NCBI GenBank assembly: GCA_963668535.1
Contig: OY764867.1
Coordinates: forward strand, 1,736,001-1,800,000
Source: F22 sp963668535
GTDB lineage: Bacteria; Bacteroidota; Bacteroidia; Bacteroidales; Bacteroidaceae
Direction: 5' to 3'
Length of the DNA stretch: 64,000 bases
The notes under the pieces: generated by a model
The model's database searches: none
The model's input: the letters and a program-made list of their open reading frames with translations, nothing else
Told to the model about the DNA's origin: nothing
Shown: in pieces, positions 11,717-20,152 of the stretch
Position numbering within the stretch: the first letter of the stretch is position 1
Layout of the letters: each line of letters begins with the position of its first letter
Translations under genes and position numbers: made by a program

Positions 11717-12928
11717 TCATGCTTGATTGTTGTCTTCTTGTGTGAGTAGTTTTTTATAAGTCATCTCAATACCAAAAGCCCCTATTGGTGCGGTGATTAA
11801 TATTGCAAGAACTGCCACTGTGAGCACTTTCTGTCCACACTCTAGTCCCCATGCCAAAGGAAGTGAACCAATGGCTGCTTGTACGGTTGCTTTAGGTAGA
11901 TATGCGATCATACAGAATAATCGTTCTTTCATGGTCAGGTTTGTACCGAGGACACATACAAAAACACCGACCATTCGGAATAATAGTCCTCCAATAACCA
12001 ATAATATGGAAGCAATTCCACCCGAAATAGCTGCATCAATATTGACTTCAGCACCCACAAGGACGAATAGTAAAATTTCTGCTGCAACCCACAACTTGCC
12101 AAATTTGCCTGATAGTCGTACTGCTAAGACATCGTAGTTGTGTAATATAGCTCCGCTCATGCTCATCACGGCTAGCAAGCCAGAGATACTAACAAAGGCA
12201 AAGTGTGTTCCTTCTACTACGCCTTTTAATTGGTGTTCTAGAGCCATTAATAAGAAAGAGAAACTTAGAATAATAACAACTTTCACAGAGTCTCTCATAT
12301 GATAAAACTTAAAGAATTGGACAAGTAGATAACCTACCGTAATACCTACGGCCAACCCTAATAGTATGCTTGAAGGTATTTGTAAGAAACTCAGTGTAGA
12401 AATATGTCCACCCATAGCTAAGCCTGTAAATGCAGTGAAAAGGACTATGACAAAAACATCGTCTACTGATCCACCTGCCATTATCATTTGTGGAATACTT
12501 TGTTTTGTGCCGTATTTTTCGTCCATTAGTCGTAACATCTTAGGAACTATAACTGCTGGGGATACTGCTGCTACGACTGTCCCAATAATTGCAGCTTCGA
12601 GTACGCTGACATCCAATAGACGTGGAGCAAGCAAAGTAATACCCACCAATTCGAAACAAGCTGGAACAAAACACATCAATATTGCTGGGCGTCCCACTCG
12701 TTTTAATTCATCTAAATTTAGAGCGAGTCCTGCGCGAGTTAAAATAATAACTAACGCTAATTGTCGTAGGTCTACTGATATTGCTCGAAGTGGATCAATA
12801 AGTCCTAATATTGGTCCCAAGATAATACCTGTCAATAGCATACCTATTAAACTTGGCAACTTGATGCGTACAGATGCATATCCTAATACTAATCCTAATA
12901 GAAAGGTGAGGGCTAAACTTGTTAACAT
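11717..12928 (-). CDS. cation:proton antiporter (CPA family)
   Basis: A 403-residue inner-membrane protein, hydrophobic throughout with about 12 predicted helices, of the Na+/H+ exchanger type. It begins MLTSLALTFLLGLVLGY. An upstream in-frame ATG at 12991 is rejected because the -7 box at 12964-12971 lies between the two; the 21 extra residues would also precede the first helix unnaturally. Glycine-rich broken helices (MLLTGIILGPILGLIDPLR; PAVIVPKM) fit the ion-translocating core. Ion specificity cannot be read. It is convergent with the gene ending at 11540 and is probably monocistronic. Confidence 0.88.
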   Translation of the reverse strand: MLTSLALTFLLGLVLGYASVRIKLPSLIGMLLTGIILGPILGLIDPLRAISVDLRQLALVIILTRAGLALNLDELKRVGRPAILMCFVPACFELVGITLLAPRLLDVSVLEAAIIGTVVAAVSPAVIVPKMLRLMDEKYGTKQSIPQMIMAGGSVDDVFVIVLFTAFTGLAMGGHISTLSFLQIPSSILLGLAVGITVGYLLVQFFKFYHMRDSVKVVIILSFSFLLMALEHQLKGVVEGTHFAFVSISGLLAVMSMSGAILHNYDVLAVRLSGKFGKLWVAAEILLFVLVGAEVNIDAAISGGIASILLVIGGLLFRMVGVFVCVLGTNLTMKERLFCMIAYLPKATVQAAIGSLPLAWGLECGQKVLTVAVLAILITAPIGAFGIEMTYKKLLTQEDNNQA

Positions 12929-12963
12929 AATTCTTTTCTTATGTAGTTGATTTATAAACACAA

Positions 12964-12971
12964 CAAAGGTA
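12964..12971 (-). promoter_or_regulatory. promoter -7 box of the antiporter
   Basis: CAAAGGTA on the plus strand reads TACCTTTG on the minus strand. It lies 36 bases upstream of the chosen ATG at 12928 and rules out the longer start at 12991. Confidence 0.65.
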
Positions 12972-13024
12972 GTAGTTTTTCTTAAAACCACTACCTTTTT
13001 GTCGATATATTATGAATCGTTGAA

Positions 13025-15139
13025 CTACCCTAACTTATACAATTCAAAAACTTTCTCTGTTGAGCCTTCATTGTATTGCCATATATCCTCATAGAGTGAT
13101 ATATCCTCATCCATTCCATCTAGTTGGCGAAGGTAAGCACTCAAGGATTTGTTTTCTGTTATATTCACTCTGCCCAACTGATTGATAATAGGGCTGTGAA
13201 GTCTAGTATGATCATGATCAAATTCTAAGATACGCTCCCCACTTGGTTTATACCCAATGAGTTTAAATGTCATGCTTTTACCAATAGCTGGTAAATTCAA
13301 TACATTACGGTCAGTAGCTAGAAAAGGTACATTGAACTCTTGCATAAAGGAATTCAATGCTGTACGAGGATTTTCCTTTTCTATATATAATCTATTAAAT
13401 AAATCTGTTTTTTCTCTTTCTTCTAGTTTCCCGTAAACTTTTTCTTGCTTTTGTTCGTGCATAGAGCGAGCAATAGGAGTAAACACTGCATGATTTTCAC
13501 GAAAACCTTTTACTGAGAATGTATAGTAGGTAAGTATACCAATCTTGTTTAATTCGTGGCGTAATTGCGTAGTGTGGCCTAGACGAGAAGCGGCAACAGT
13601 GTATACCAACTGGTTAGTGATATACCACCCTGCATCTAAGATCATGCGTACCGCTTCGGCAGCTTGTGGAGTAATCTCAAGAGGAGATTGAAAATGTGTT
13701 TGGATAACAAATCTTTCAATTCCTGCTTTTTCTCCACGAATCCGAAAATCACGGAGAGCTTCAACCAATTCCTTGTCAATACGCATTGGTAGATAAGCTA
13801 GAAGGCGCGACCCTAAACGTACACGTTTCATTTCCGCATATTTTTCTCCCTCCAAACGCGATGTATTAGCTTCTCGTTTTCTTTCAGCCATCTTGATGAC
13901 AGCATCAAATATCCCTTTTAGACTACGAGTGGAGCTCATTAATGCATCACCTCCTGTAATCAGTATGTCTTTTAGTTGTGGATCATTTTCATAGAAATCC
14001 ATTAAACGTGTCAATTTCTCAGCCCAAGTTTCTTTGGGTTGTAAATCTTTCAAGTTAAAGTTGAGACGCCCACTTTGAAAATCATACATGCGTTGACAAG
14101 AAGCACACAGCCCTCCACATGCCCTACCTACAGTATCAGGAATTAATATTGCGACTTCAGGATAACGACGGTGAATGTTATGTCCAGGAAGAATCCATCC
14201 TGCAGCATTTGGTTTACCAGCTTCAACAATATCTTCCTTCTCCCATGCTCGAATTTCCCCAAAGGTTTCTACCAGTTCCCGACTGTACAGGATGTAACTT
14301 CTTACGCTGTTGTCATCATATCCATTCATTCCTGTGTTTAGGAGTGTCAGATAATATGGAGTGGCAAAAGTTGGGATGCCTTTTTCTTTTGCAAGCAGCA
14401 GTAAGTTCATCATTTCTTTGCTAAGTGAATGACCAAGAAATAGATTTAATTCTTCAGGAGATCGTACAGCCATAGCCAATTGAAACAAGTAGTCATTCCA
14501 CCAGTTCTCTATGGAGGCTATCTTGTCTGCTTCATTCATGTTTTCTGTAAAATAGTATTTGCTATTACCAGATGTACGTTTGGCTACCTTTGCTATTAAC
14601 AAAGGAATCATACGGGCTTTGTTTTGTTTACTGATCGTTTCTACTTCGGGACTCATAGATGTTGGCCAGCGTTTCATCGCTCCAAAGGCTTGCTCTTTTG
14701 TTAATGTGTTTTCTACAGGATAATCTAATTGCATCCATTGAAAGAAAAAATCGATAAAAAGATCAGTTGCTACATTATCAGCCGATGCCAATTTTTCCAT
14801 ATGCGTATGTGGATGATAACTGACTATGGTTTCAGATGTCTGATCTTCTGTGATGTCAGAAGTCAGGAAGTGATAAATGTGAGCAAATGTATTTATAGCC
14901 ACTTGTTGTTCGGTGGATAAATCGAATACAGGCTTGCCGTCATGGCTAAGAAGTCTGTGCATTGTTTTCGATGCAGCTGTTTCTTGATATTCTGGTCTTG
15001 AAATGTAGTTTTTAATGGCTTCTTTGAAGCTTTCTAAAGAGGCACTCTCTTGAGCGAATTTCCAAAGATTAGGTAATTGTTTTTTATAAGCATCCTTTAG
15101 TTGCTTAGGGGTAAGATACAAAATATCTTTTTGTTTCAT
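13025..15139 (-). CDS. KamA-family radical SAM aminomutase, long form
   Basis: A 704-residue protein related to lysine 2,3-aminomutase. The radical SAM [4Fe-4S] motif is CGGLCASC (CX3CX2C) at about residues 340-347, followed by ITGGDALMSS, where S-adenosylmethionine binds in this family. The core up to about residue 600 matches KamA. An N-terminal region of more than 300 residues has no counterpart in the roughly 416-residue classical enzyme. The PLP-binding lysine cannot be placed with confidence, so the amino-acid substrate is unknown; lysine or glutamate would be guesses. Its promoter, at 15213-15244, overlaps the hairpin that follows the fimbrillin gene. Confidence 0.85.
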   Translation of the reverse strand: MKQKDILYLTPKQLKDAYKKQLPNLWKFAQESASLESFKEAIKNYISRPEYQETAASKTMHRLLSHDGKPVFDLSTEQQVAINTFAHIYHFLTSDITEDQTSETIVSYHPHTHMEKLASADNVATDLFIDFFFQWMQLDYPVENTLTKEQAFGAMKRWPTSMSPEVETISKQNKARMIPLLIAKVAKRTSGNSKYYFTENMNEADKIASIENWWNDYLFQLAMAVRSPEELNLFLGHSLSKEMMNLLLLAKEKGIPTFATPYYLTLLNTGMNGYDDNSVRSYILYSRELVETFGEIRAWEKEDIVEAGKPNAAGWILPGHNIHRRYPEVAILIPDTVGRACGGLCASCQRMYDFQSGRLNFNLKDLQPKETWAEKLTRLMDFYENDPQLKDILITGGDALMSSTRSLKGIFDAVIKMAERKREANTSRLEGEKYAEMKRVRLGSRLLAYLPMRIDKELVEALRDFRIRGEKAGIERFVIQTHFQSPLEITPQAAEAVRMILDAGWYITNQLVYTVAASRLGHTTQLRHELNKIGILTYYTFSVKGFRENHAVFTPIARSMHEQKQEKVYGKLEEREKTDLFNRLYIEKENPRTALNSFMQEFNVPFLATDRNVLNLPAIGKSMTFKLIGYKPSGERILEFDHDHTRLHSPIINQLGRVNITENKSLSAYLRQLDGMDEDISLYEDIWQYNEGSTEKVFELYKLG

Positions 15140-15212
15140 CAGCAGTTTTCCTTTCTTAATATATTTATAATCTCTTATGCGTTATCATTTTTCGCCTATG
15201 GGCTAAACCACA

Positions 15213-15244
15213 CAAATATACGAATAATCTATGAGATAAGCAAG
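15213..15244 (-). promoter_or_regulatory. promoter of the KamA-like gene
   Basis: On the minus strand CTTG (15244-15241), 20 bases, then TATATTTG (15220-15213). It is a good match to the Bacteroidota pattern, 74 bases upstream of the start. The CTTG element touches the outer arm of the 15242-15301 hairpin. Confidence 0.7.
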
Positions 15245-15301
15245 CCCGAGACCTATTCTGTATTTGTTTGTACTGTTTATACAGAATAAAAACTCGGGCT
15301 T
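15242..15301 (-). terminator. large hairpin after the fimbrillin-like gene
   Basis: AAGCCCGAG (15242-15250) pairs with CTCGGGCTT (15293-15301), and TATTCTGTAT (15254-15263) pairs with ATACAGAATA (15279-15288). It starts 36 bases past the stop at 15338. There is only a weak U-tract on the minus strand, so it may act as a terminator or RNA 3'-end stabiliser. Confidence 0.7.
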
Positions 15302-15337
15302 AAATAAATAAGAAATGTATTAGTGTCTTTTGTATCT

Positions 15338-17164
15338 TTACTCCATCACCCAGCGCACTGGCATCGCTGAAGTATTAAAATCAAAGCGCTCTGTTTGATT
15401 AGTGAGTAGATGATATGTATAGCCTCCTGTTGTATTTGGTTCAATAGTAAATAATAGGAAGTTATTTTGGCTAGCTATCCATAATCCCGCAAATTGTCCT
15501 TCTTCAACATGTGTCGATTCTTTTATGTAACCTGATTGATTTAAATTCAGCCCCGTACTTTCAATGGAATTATTTACTGAATTAGACCTCAATAGGCATT
15601 CTGGATTGTTGAATAGTTTTGTAAGATTAATGATATCTGTTTGTGATGGTAATCTCCAACCATTTGGAACCATATTATAGTTGCTAATGGTAGCCATAGG
15701 GTAAAAATAATAATCATAGGATGTATTATCTGTACAATTAACATATAAGGGATTTAAGCTATTAGGAGGAATTGATGAAACTTTCTCAAGCAGAGTGTAA
15801 TCTGTTGTCATCTTTTCATGTACATCCTCTCCAGTCCAAGTAAGATTACCAATGCGTACCAATGAATATGTGTGTCCATTACGTGGATCTACTAAGACTT
15901 TTGGTTCAGCATATATTGGCAGTCCTCCATTAACGTACAAACTACTCAATGTTTTGTCTGACTTTAAGTAAACAGTTGCTGCATCAGGGGTGCCATCTTG
16001 TTGTAAAATAAGTCCAGATCCCCATGCTATATTCCCATTTATGATAGGGTAAGCTTTAATCTGTTGTACGGTTATATTGCTTGTGTCATCTATGCCTAGT
16101 TCTTTAGTCAGAATTGCAACTTCTTGTTCGTCATGCATGACAGATAAGATGCGACTTTTTGTAAAGTCTAAGTCTTTTACTATTAGTCCATTGGTCGCTT
16201 TATGGTCAATAAGATCCACATCCTCTGAATCGTGATAGACCCAATCTGTCAAACTGACCTTTATACCGACTGTGGATTGACTATAGGTTCTATTCGAATT
16301 GTCAGGAGCCATTTTAAATGTATAAGCATGTCCTGCTTGAATATTTTCACCAGATAGAGTCTTTGTTGGCACAATGGCAGAAAATTGTTGATCACCAAGA
16401 TGTACTATTTCTGTCATGTCAGATAATGTCTTGGGGAAAATCAAGCAATATTTTCCTTCTAGCACTTCCTTTTCATTATTGATAGTCCATGTCCCAGCTG
16501 GATTAATAGTGTCTAGTCCATAGAAATCATCAAATGTCATGGGGATAAAGTTGTAAACAGCATGTGTGAAGCAGTTTGTCAAATCTAAGTTTGCTGCCTG
16601 CAAATCATTTAAAGAATAATCAACTCCAGCCTGTACTTGGAAATATATTTTTATCAATTGAAGATCTAAATTTATAGTTAGGGGAGCTTCTGATTCACTC
16701 ACATCCGCTAGCTCACAAGTACTAAACTGTTCCAATTCTCCTAGATTGTCTTGGTTGGTGTTTAGAAAAATATAGCCTTTAAGATCATCATTAGGCATCA
16801 TATCATTTCTATACGGAAAATAAAAATTGAGCGTCGCTTTTTTATCATGATCAGGGTAGTATATTGTTTCTTTTGGAACCCATTTGCCATTAGTCAATGT
16901 AAAAGGTACGTTAACCACTGCCGGTTGGTTATCTACAATCATACTTACACCTATTTGATCGCCTTCCTTAAACAAATATTCTCCAGTAGCATCAGCTCTT
17001 GTTGTATTATGATTAATGGATGCTTGTATTGTAATAGGAGTTTTAGACGTTGTTTTGTCTTTTTGTTGATCATCAACTTCTCCAGTAGGGATGACTCCAG
17101 CTGTACAGCTTGTTAGGCTTAGGAGTAATAGCACGCTTTTTATTGTATTCAATTTGTTTATCAT
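15338..17164 (-). CDS. fimbrillin-like lipoprotein with C-terminal FISUMP-type domain
   Basis: A 608-residue surface lipoprotein. A signal peptide ends in a lipobox with the acylated Cys at residue 20 (SLTSC). Residues about 40-310 resemble the fimbrillin/Mfa1-like fold of Bacteroidales, including TRADATGEYLFKEGDQIGV near the start. The C-terminal part from about residue 425 (VRIGNLTWTGEDV ... VPNGWRLPSQTDI) resembles the Fibrobacter succinogenes major paralogous domain. Such proteins form or decorate fimbriae or act as surface adhesins. No other fimbrial gene is adjacent, so it is an orphan. It ends at a large hairpin and has no clear promoter. Confidence 0.82.
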   Translation of the reverse strand: MINKLNTIKSVLLLLSLTSCTAGVIPTGEVDDQQKDKTTSKTPITIQASINHNTTRADATGEYLFKEGDQIGVSMIVDNQPAVVNVPFTLTNGKWVPKETIYYPDHDKKATLNFYFPYRNDMMPNDDLKGYIFLNTNQDNLGELEQFSTCELADVSESEAPLTINLDLQLIKIYFQVQAGVDYSLNDLQAANLDLTNCFTHAVYNFIPMTFDDFYGLDTINPAGTWTINNEKEVLEGKYCLIFPKTLSDMTEIVHLGDQQFSAIVPTKTLSGENIQAGHAYTFKMAPDNSNRTYSQSTVGIKVSLTDWVYHDSEDVDLIDHKATNGLIVKDLDFTKSRILSVMHDEQEVAILTKELGIDDTSNITVQQIKAYPIINGNIAWGSGLILQQDGTPDAATVYLKSDKTLSSLYVNGGLPIYAEPKVLVDPRNGHTYSLVRIGNLTWTGEDVHEKMTTDYTLLEKVSSIPPNSLNPLYVNCTDNTSYDYYFYPMATISNYNMVPNGWRLPSQTDIINLTKLFNNPECLLRSNSVNNSIESTGLNLNQSGYIKESTHVEEGQFAGLWIASQNNFLLFTIEPNTTGGYTYHLLTNQTERFDFNTSAMPVRWVME

Positions 17165-17414
17165 AATGCATATGTTTTGTTATATTACATTCTAAATCTT
17201 AAAAAATAGAAGAAGCAAGTTTATGCTTAATAGAAACAGATAATTTATCCCCAGCGTACACGTTTAAAATGGTCTAAATATTTTAGACTATGGGGCGTTT
17301 TAACAAAGTGGTACTTCTAACTTGTATCCATAATGTTTAAATTGTGTTAGACATCTTGTATTTATATAATCCCATAAAAAAAGATGAATTCCAAATATGG
17401 GAATTCATCTTTGT
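17165..17414. other. intergenic region with dyads upstream of the fimbrillin-like gene
   Basis: About 250 bases without a gene. GTCTAAA/TTTAGAC (17272-17288, loop of three) is enclosed by CCCCA (about 17250) and TGGGG (about 17290), forming a nested dyad that could be an operator or RNA stem. The terminator of the upstream small ORF is at 17374-17411. No TAnnTTTG box is seen for the lipoprotein gene. Confidence 0.55.
17374..17411 (-). terminator. terminator of the 61-codon ORF
   Basis: AAAGATGAATTCC (17380-17392) pairs perfectly with 17399-17411. On the minus strand the hairpin is followed by TTTTTTTATG. It begins three bases after the stop codon of the small ORF at 17415. Confidence 0.85.
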
Positions 17415-17600
17415 CTAATTTTCTTTATAAATGAGGTTGTGAGATTTTGCTATATGTTTTAGTTTAATATGTAGTGTGTTGAGTATCAGAGTACGCTCAT
17501 CCGAGTAATAGTAGATAACTTGGATGGTGCTTCGTTGATACCTATGGTTAAACTGAGTAACTTTCGTTGATAATAAAGGAAAATCTAATACCTTTTTCAT
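17415..17600 (-). CDS. small orphan protein, 61 residues
   Basis: A short ORF (MKKVLDFPLLSTKVTQFNHRY...) that encodes a basic, Tyr/His/Ile-rich polypeptide with no signal peptide, membrane helix or known motif. Support for it being real is contextual. A promoter (CAAA at 17649-17652, 19 bases, TAAAGGTA at 17622-17629, minus strand) lies just upstream, and a strong U-tailed hairpin starts three bases after its stop. An equally good reading is a small regulatory RNA of about 230 bases that happens to contain an ORF. No function is assigned. Confidence 0.45.
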   Translation of the reverse strand: MKKVLDFPLLSTKVTQFNHRYQRSTIQVIYYYSDERTLILNTLHIKLKHIAKSHNLIYKEN

Positions 17601-17621
17601 ACCTATTAGTTATTGTTTCCA

Positions 17622-17652
17622 TAAAGGTATGTATTGGTTTTTATACCACAAA
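17622..17652 (-). promoter_or_regulatory. promoter of the small orphan ORF or RNA
   Basis: On the minus strand TTTG (17652-17649), 19 bases, then TACCTTTA (17629-17622). This is one base off the TAnnTTTG consensus. Confidence 0.55.
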
Positions 17653-17679
17653 ATTATTGTGCTTTTATTTTATGACATA

Positions 17680-17715
17680 AAAAAAGCATGTCGAATAATC
17701 GACATGCTTTTTTCT
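17680..17715. terminator. terminator of the OmpH-like gene
   Basis: AGCATGTCGA pairs with TCGACATGCT around the loop ATAA, with an A-run before and a T-run after. It is U-tailed on both strands and lies 30 bases past the stop at 17745. Confidence 0.9.
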
Positions 17716-17744
17716 ATATTTCTGTATGATATATGATTAACTCT

Positions 17745-18338
17745 TTACTTTTTAGAGCCTCCCATATAACGTTCGTTCAATCCTTTAATAATTTCACCAG
17801 TGATGTTGTATGCTTTATTGGCATAAAGCATATTGTCATAGCCTGTATTTGTAAATATGAAGTCAAATCCTGCTTTCTTATTGTATTCTTCAATGAATGC
17901 ATTGATAGAATCGCGCAGTTGACGATTGTTTTCTTGCTGCTCCTTAATAAGGTCAGCTTGAAGTCGTTGCTGAAGCTGTTGCAAGTCCTTTTGCTGCTTA
18001 AGTAAGCGTTTGTTTTCTTGTTCAGCACGTTCACGAGTTAAGAAAGCATTGTTCTTAAGTTTATGTTGGAACAGTTGCATTGCTTGATCTAGTTTCTTAG
18101 CCTTGTCATTGATGGTAGCTCGGATATTCTCCTCTTTACTAATCATTGCTTCGTTAAGATCATTCCAGTATGTATAACTCGTTAATAAACTGTCTACTTC
18201 TACATAGGCAATTTTAATAGACTGAGTTGTACCAGCCGTTGGAATTGATTCGCTCTGAGGCTTGTTTTGGCACTGGGTAAAAAGTAGGCCACATGCTGTT
18301 GCAGATAAGCCTAGACAAAAGGCAGTAATTTTCTTCAT
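17745..18338 (-). CDS. OmpH/Skp-family periplasmic chaperone-like lipoprotein
   Basis: A 197-residue exported protein. A signal peptide is followed by a Cys (FTQC) that suggests lipidation. After a short linker, IKIAYVEVDSLLTSYTYW matches the beginning of the OmpH/Skp domain. A long Gln/Lys/Glu-rich coiled coil (about residues 75-150) and the closing FDFIFTNTGYDNMLYANKAYNITGEIIKGLN complete the fold. Skp-type proteins hold unfolded outer-membrane proteins in the periplasm. No bamA or lpx gene is adjacent, unlike classical skp, so this is probably one of the paralogues common in Bacteroidales. It ends at a strong terminator. Confidence 0.88.
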   Translation of the reverse strand: MKKITAFCLGLSATACGLLFTQCQNKPQSESIPTAGTTQSIKIAYVEVDSLLTSYTYWNDLNEAMISKEENIRATINDKAKKLDQAMQLFQHKLKNNAFLTRERAEQENKRLLKQQKDLQQLQQRLQADLIKEQQENNRQLRDSINAFIEEYNKKAGFDFIFTNTGYDNMLYANKAYNITGEIIKGLNERYMGGSKK

Positions 18339-18398
18339 ATATTCTTTACTTACTTTGAGGTTATGTACATTTATAAATGGGGATGCTGAATTGTTTTA

Positions 18399-18605
18399 TT
18401 ATCGACGTTCAGGAATGGCATGACGACTTCTTGCTCGAAGCTCTTTGTCTTGAGTTTGAGCACAGCTAATGCCACGTTCTTGTAGTGCTTTACTACTACT
18501 AACATGTTCGTTGGGAAATTTAGCCCCTTTCTTCAAAATCATCTTGACTGCCAGGAATAACATGCTAATAGCAACAATTAACACCGAAATAAGTACTTGT
18601 TTCAT
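18399..18605 (-). CDS. small single-span membrane protein
   Basis: A 68-residue protein starting MKQVLISVLIVAISMLFLAV, which is one transmembrane helix, followed by a basic stretch MILKKGAKFPNEHV and the segment GISCAQTQDKELRAR before a polar tail. The -7 box at 18628-18635 excludes the longer in-frame start at 18647; starts at 18608 and 18614 are possible alternatives. The pattern of helix, KFPN.HV, then GI.C.Q.QD looks conserved, but I know no function. It is divergent from pepD, and the gap to the OmpH-like gene is 60 bases on the same strand. Confidence 0.7.
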   Translation of the reverse strand: MKQVLISVLIVAISMLFLAVKMILKKGAKFPNEHVSSSKALQERGISCAQTQDKELRARSRHAIPERR

Positions 18606-18627
18606 CATAATCATTACTTTTGTGGTG

Positions 18628-18635
18628 CAAAGATA
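18628..18635 (-). promoter_or_regulatory. promoter -7 box of the small membrane protein
   Basis: CAAAGATA on the plus strand reads TATCTTTG on the minus strand, 22 bases upstream of the chosen ATG at 18605. Confidence 0.65.
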
Positions 18636-18688
18636 ATTGTTTACCATCTATCTTGAAAGATTGGATAGATAATAAAACTAAAATCCAT

Positions 18689-20152
18689 ATGAAAACCATT
18701 CTAGATTTAGATCCGAAAGAAGTTTTTTATTACTTCAATGAAGTATGTCAAGTGCCTCGTCCTTCAAAGCATGAAGAACAAATAATAGCATATCTTAAAG
18801 AGTTTGGTGCGAAACACAATCTCGAAACAAGCATTGATGAAGTTGGCAATGTGCTGATAAAAAAGCCAGCAACTCCTGGATATGAGAGTAAGGAGACGGT
18901 AGTGCTACAATCTCACGTAGACATGGTCTGTGAGAAGAATGCAGAGACTCAGCACGATTTCACTAAAGACCCTATTGAGCCAGTGATTGACGGCGATTGG
19001 TTAAAAGCTAATGGTACGACTCTTGGAGCCGATAATGGTATTGGAATTGCAGCAGAGTTAGCTCTTTTAGCAAGTGATACTATTGAACATGGCCCTATTG
19101 AGTGTTTGTTTACTATAGACGAAGAAACTGGCCTAACTGGTGCATTCGCCTTAAAATCTGGATTTTTTGATGGGAATATCCTGTTGAATTTGGATTCAGA
19201 AGATGAAGGAGAGTTGTTTATTGGATGTGCTGGTGGTATTGATACCGTAGCTACATTTACATATACTCCACATGAAGTACCTGTTGGTTATTTCTATTTT
19301 AAAGTGACTGTTAAAGGTTTAAATGGTGGTCACTCAGGAGATGATATTAATAAAAATCTGGCTAATGCCAATAAAATCTTGGTTCGCTACTTAAATATTT
19401 TACGCAGTAAACATGATGTTAAGGTCTGTGAGATAAATGGTGGTAACTTACGTAATGCTATTGCTCGTGAAGCTTATGCTGTTGTAGCTGTGCCTATCGA
19501 ATATAAGCATGATGTACGTATAGACTTGAATGTCTTTGCAGCTGAGGTTGAGGCTGAGTATCACGTTACAGAGCCTCGTATGGTACTTGAATTAGAAAGT
19601 CATGATGCTATGACTACTTGTATTGATGATCACACAGCTAATCAATTATTATTATCTTTACATGCTGTACATCATGGAGTGTTTATGATGAGTCAGGATA
19701 TCGAAGGCCTAGTTGAAACTTCTAGTAATTTAGCATCAGTCAAAATGAAAGAAGACAATACTATTCAAGTAGAAACATCTCAGCGAAGTAGCATTTTATC
19801 TTCACGAGATAATATGGCTGAAACAATTCGGGCTACCTTCAAGTTGGCTGGTGCTGAGATATCACACGGTGATGGGTATCCAGGATGGAAACCCAATCCA
19901 GAGTCTCCAATTTTGGCAATTGCAGTTGAAAGTTATGAACGATTGTTTGGAAATAAGCCTGCAGTAAAAGCAATTCATGCAGGCTTAGAATGTGGACTCT
20001 TCTTAGAAAAGTATCCACACTTGGATATGGTTTCCTTTGGACCGACTTTGCGAGGTGTACATTCTCCAGATGAACGTATGGAAATTGTTACTGTTGAAAA
20101 ATGGTGGAAACACTTATTGGATGTGTTGAAAAATATTCCCAATAAAAAGTGA
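18689..20152 (+). CDS. pepD: aminoacyl-histidine (beta-Ala-His) dipeptidase, M20C family
   Basis: A 487-residue cytoplasmic metallopeptidase that cleaves dipeptides such as Xaa-His. The start at MKTILDLDPKEVF is preferred; the in-frame ATG at 18620 would overlap the divergent promoter. Zinc-site motifs are visible: LQSHVDMVCEKN (first metal ligand His and Asp), TTLGADNGIG (bridging Asp), DEETGLTGA (catalytic Glu pair), and the late HAGLECG and HSPDE segments. GGHSGDDI marks the lid/dimerisation domain. Length is normal. The next gene begins at an overlapping GTG, so the two are translationally coupled. Confidence 0.93.
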   Translation: MKTILDLDPKEVFYYFNEVCQVPRPSKHEEQIIAYLKEFGAKHNLETSIDEVGNVLIKKPATPGYESKETVVLQSHVDMVCEKNAETQHDFTKDPIEPVIDGDWLKANGTTLGADNGIGIAAELALLASDTIEHGPIECLFTIDEETGLTGAFALKSGFFDGNILLNLDSEDEGELFIGCAGGIDTVATFTYTPHEVPVGYFYFKVTVKGLNGGHSGDDINKNLANANKILVRYLNILRSKHDVKVCEINGGNLRNAIAREAYAVVAVPIEYKHDVRIDLNVFAAEVEAEYHVTEPRMVLELESHDAMTTCIDDHTANQLLLSLHAVHHGVFMMSQDIEGLVETSSNLASVKMKEDNTIQVETSQRSSILSSRDNMAETIRATFKLAGAEISHGDGYPGWKPNPESPILAIAVESYERLFGNKPAVKAIHAGLECGLFLEKYPHLDMVSFGPTLRGVHSPDERMEIVTVEKWWKHLLDVLKNIPNKK

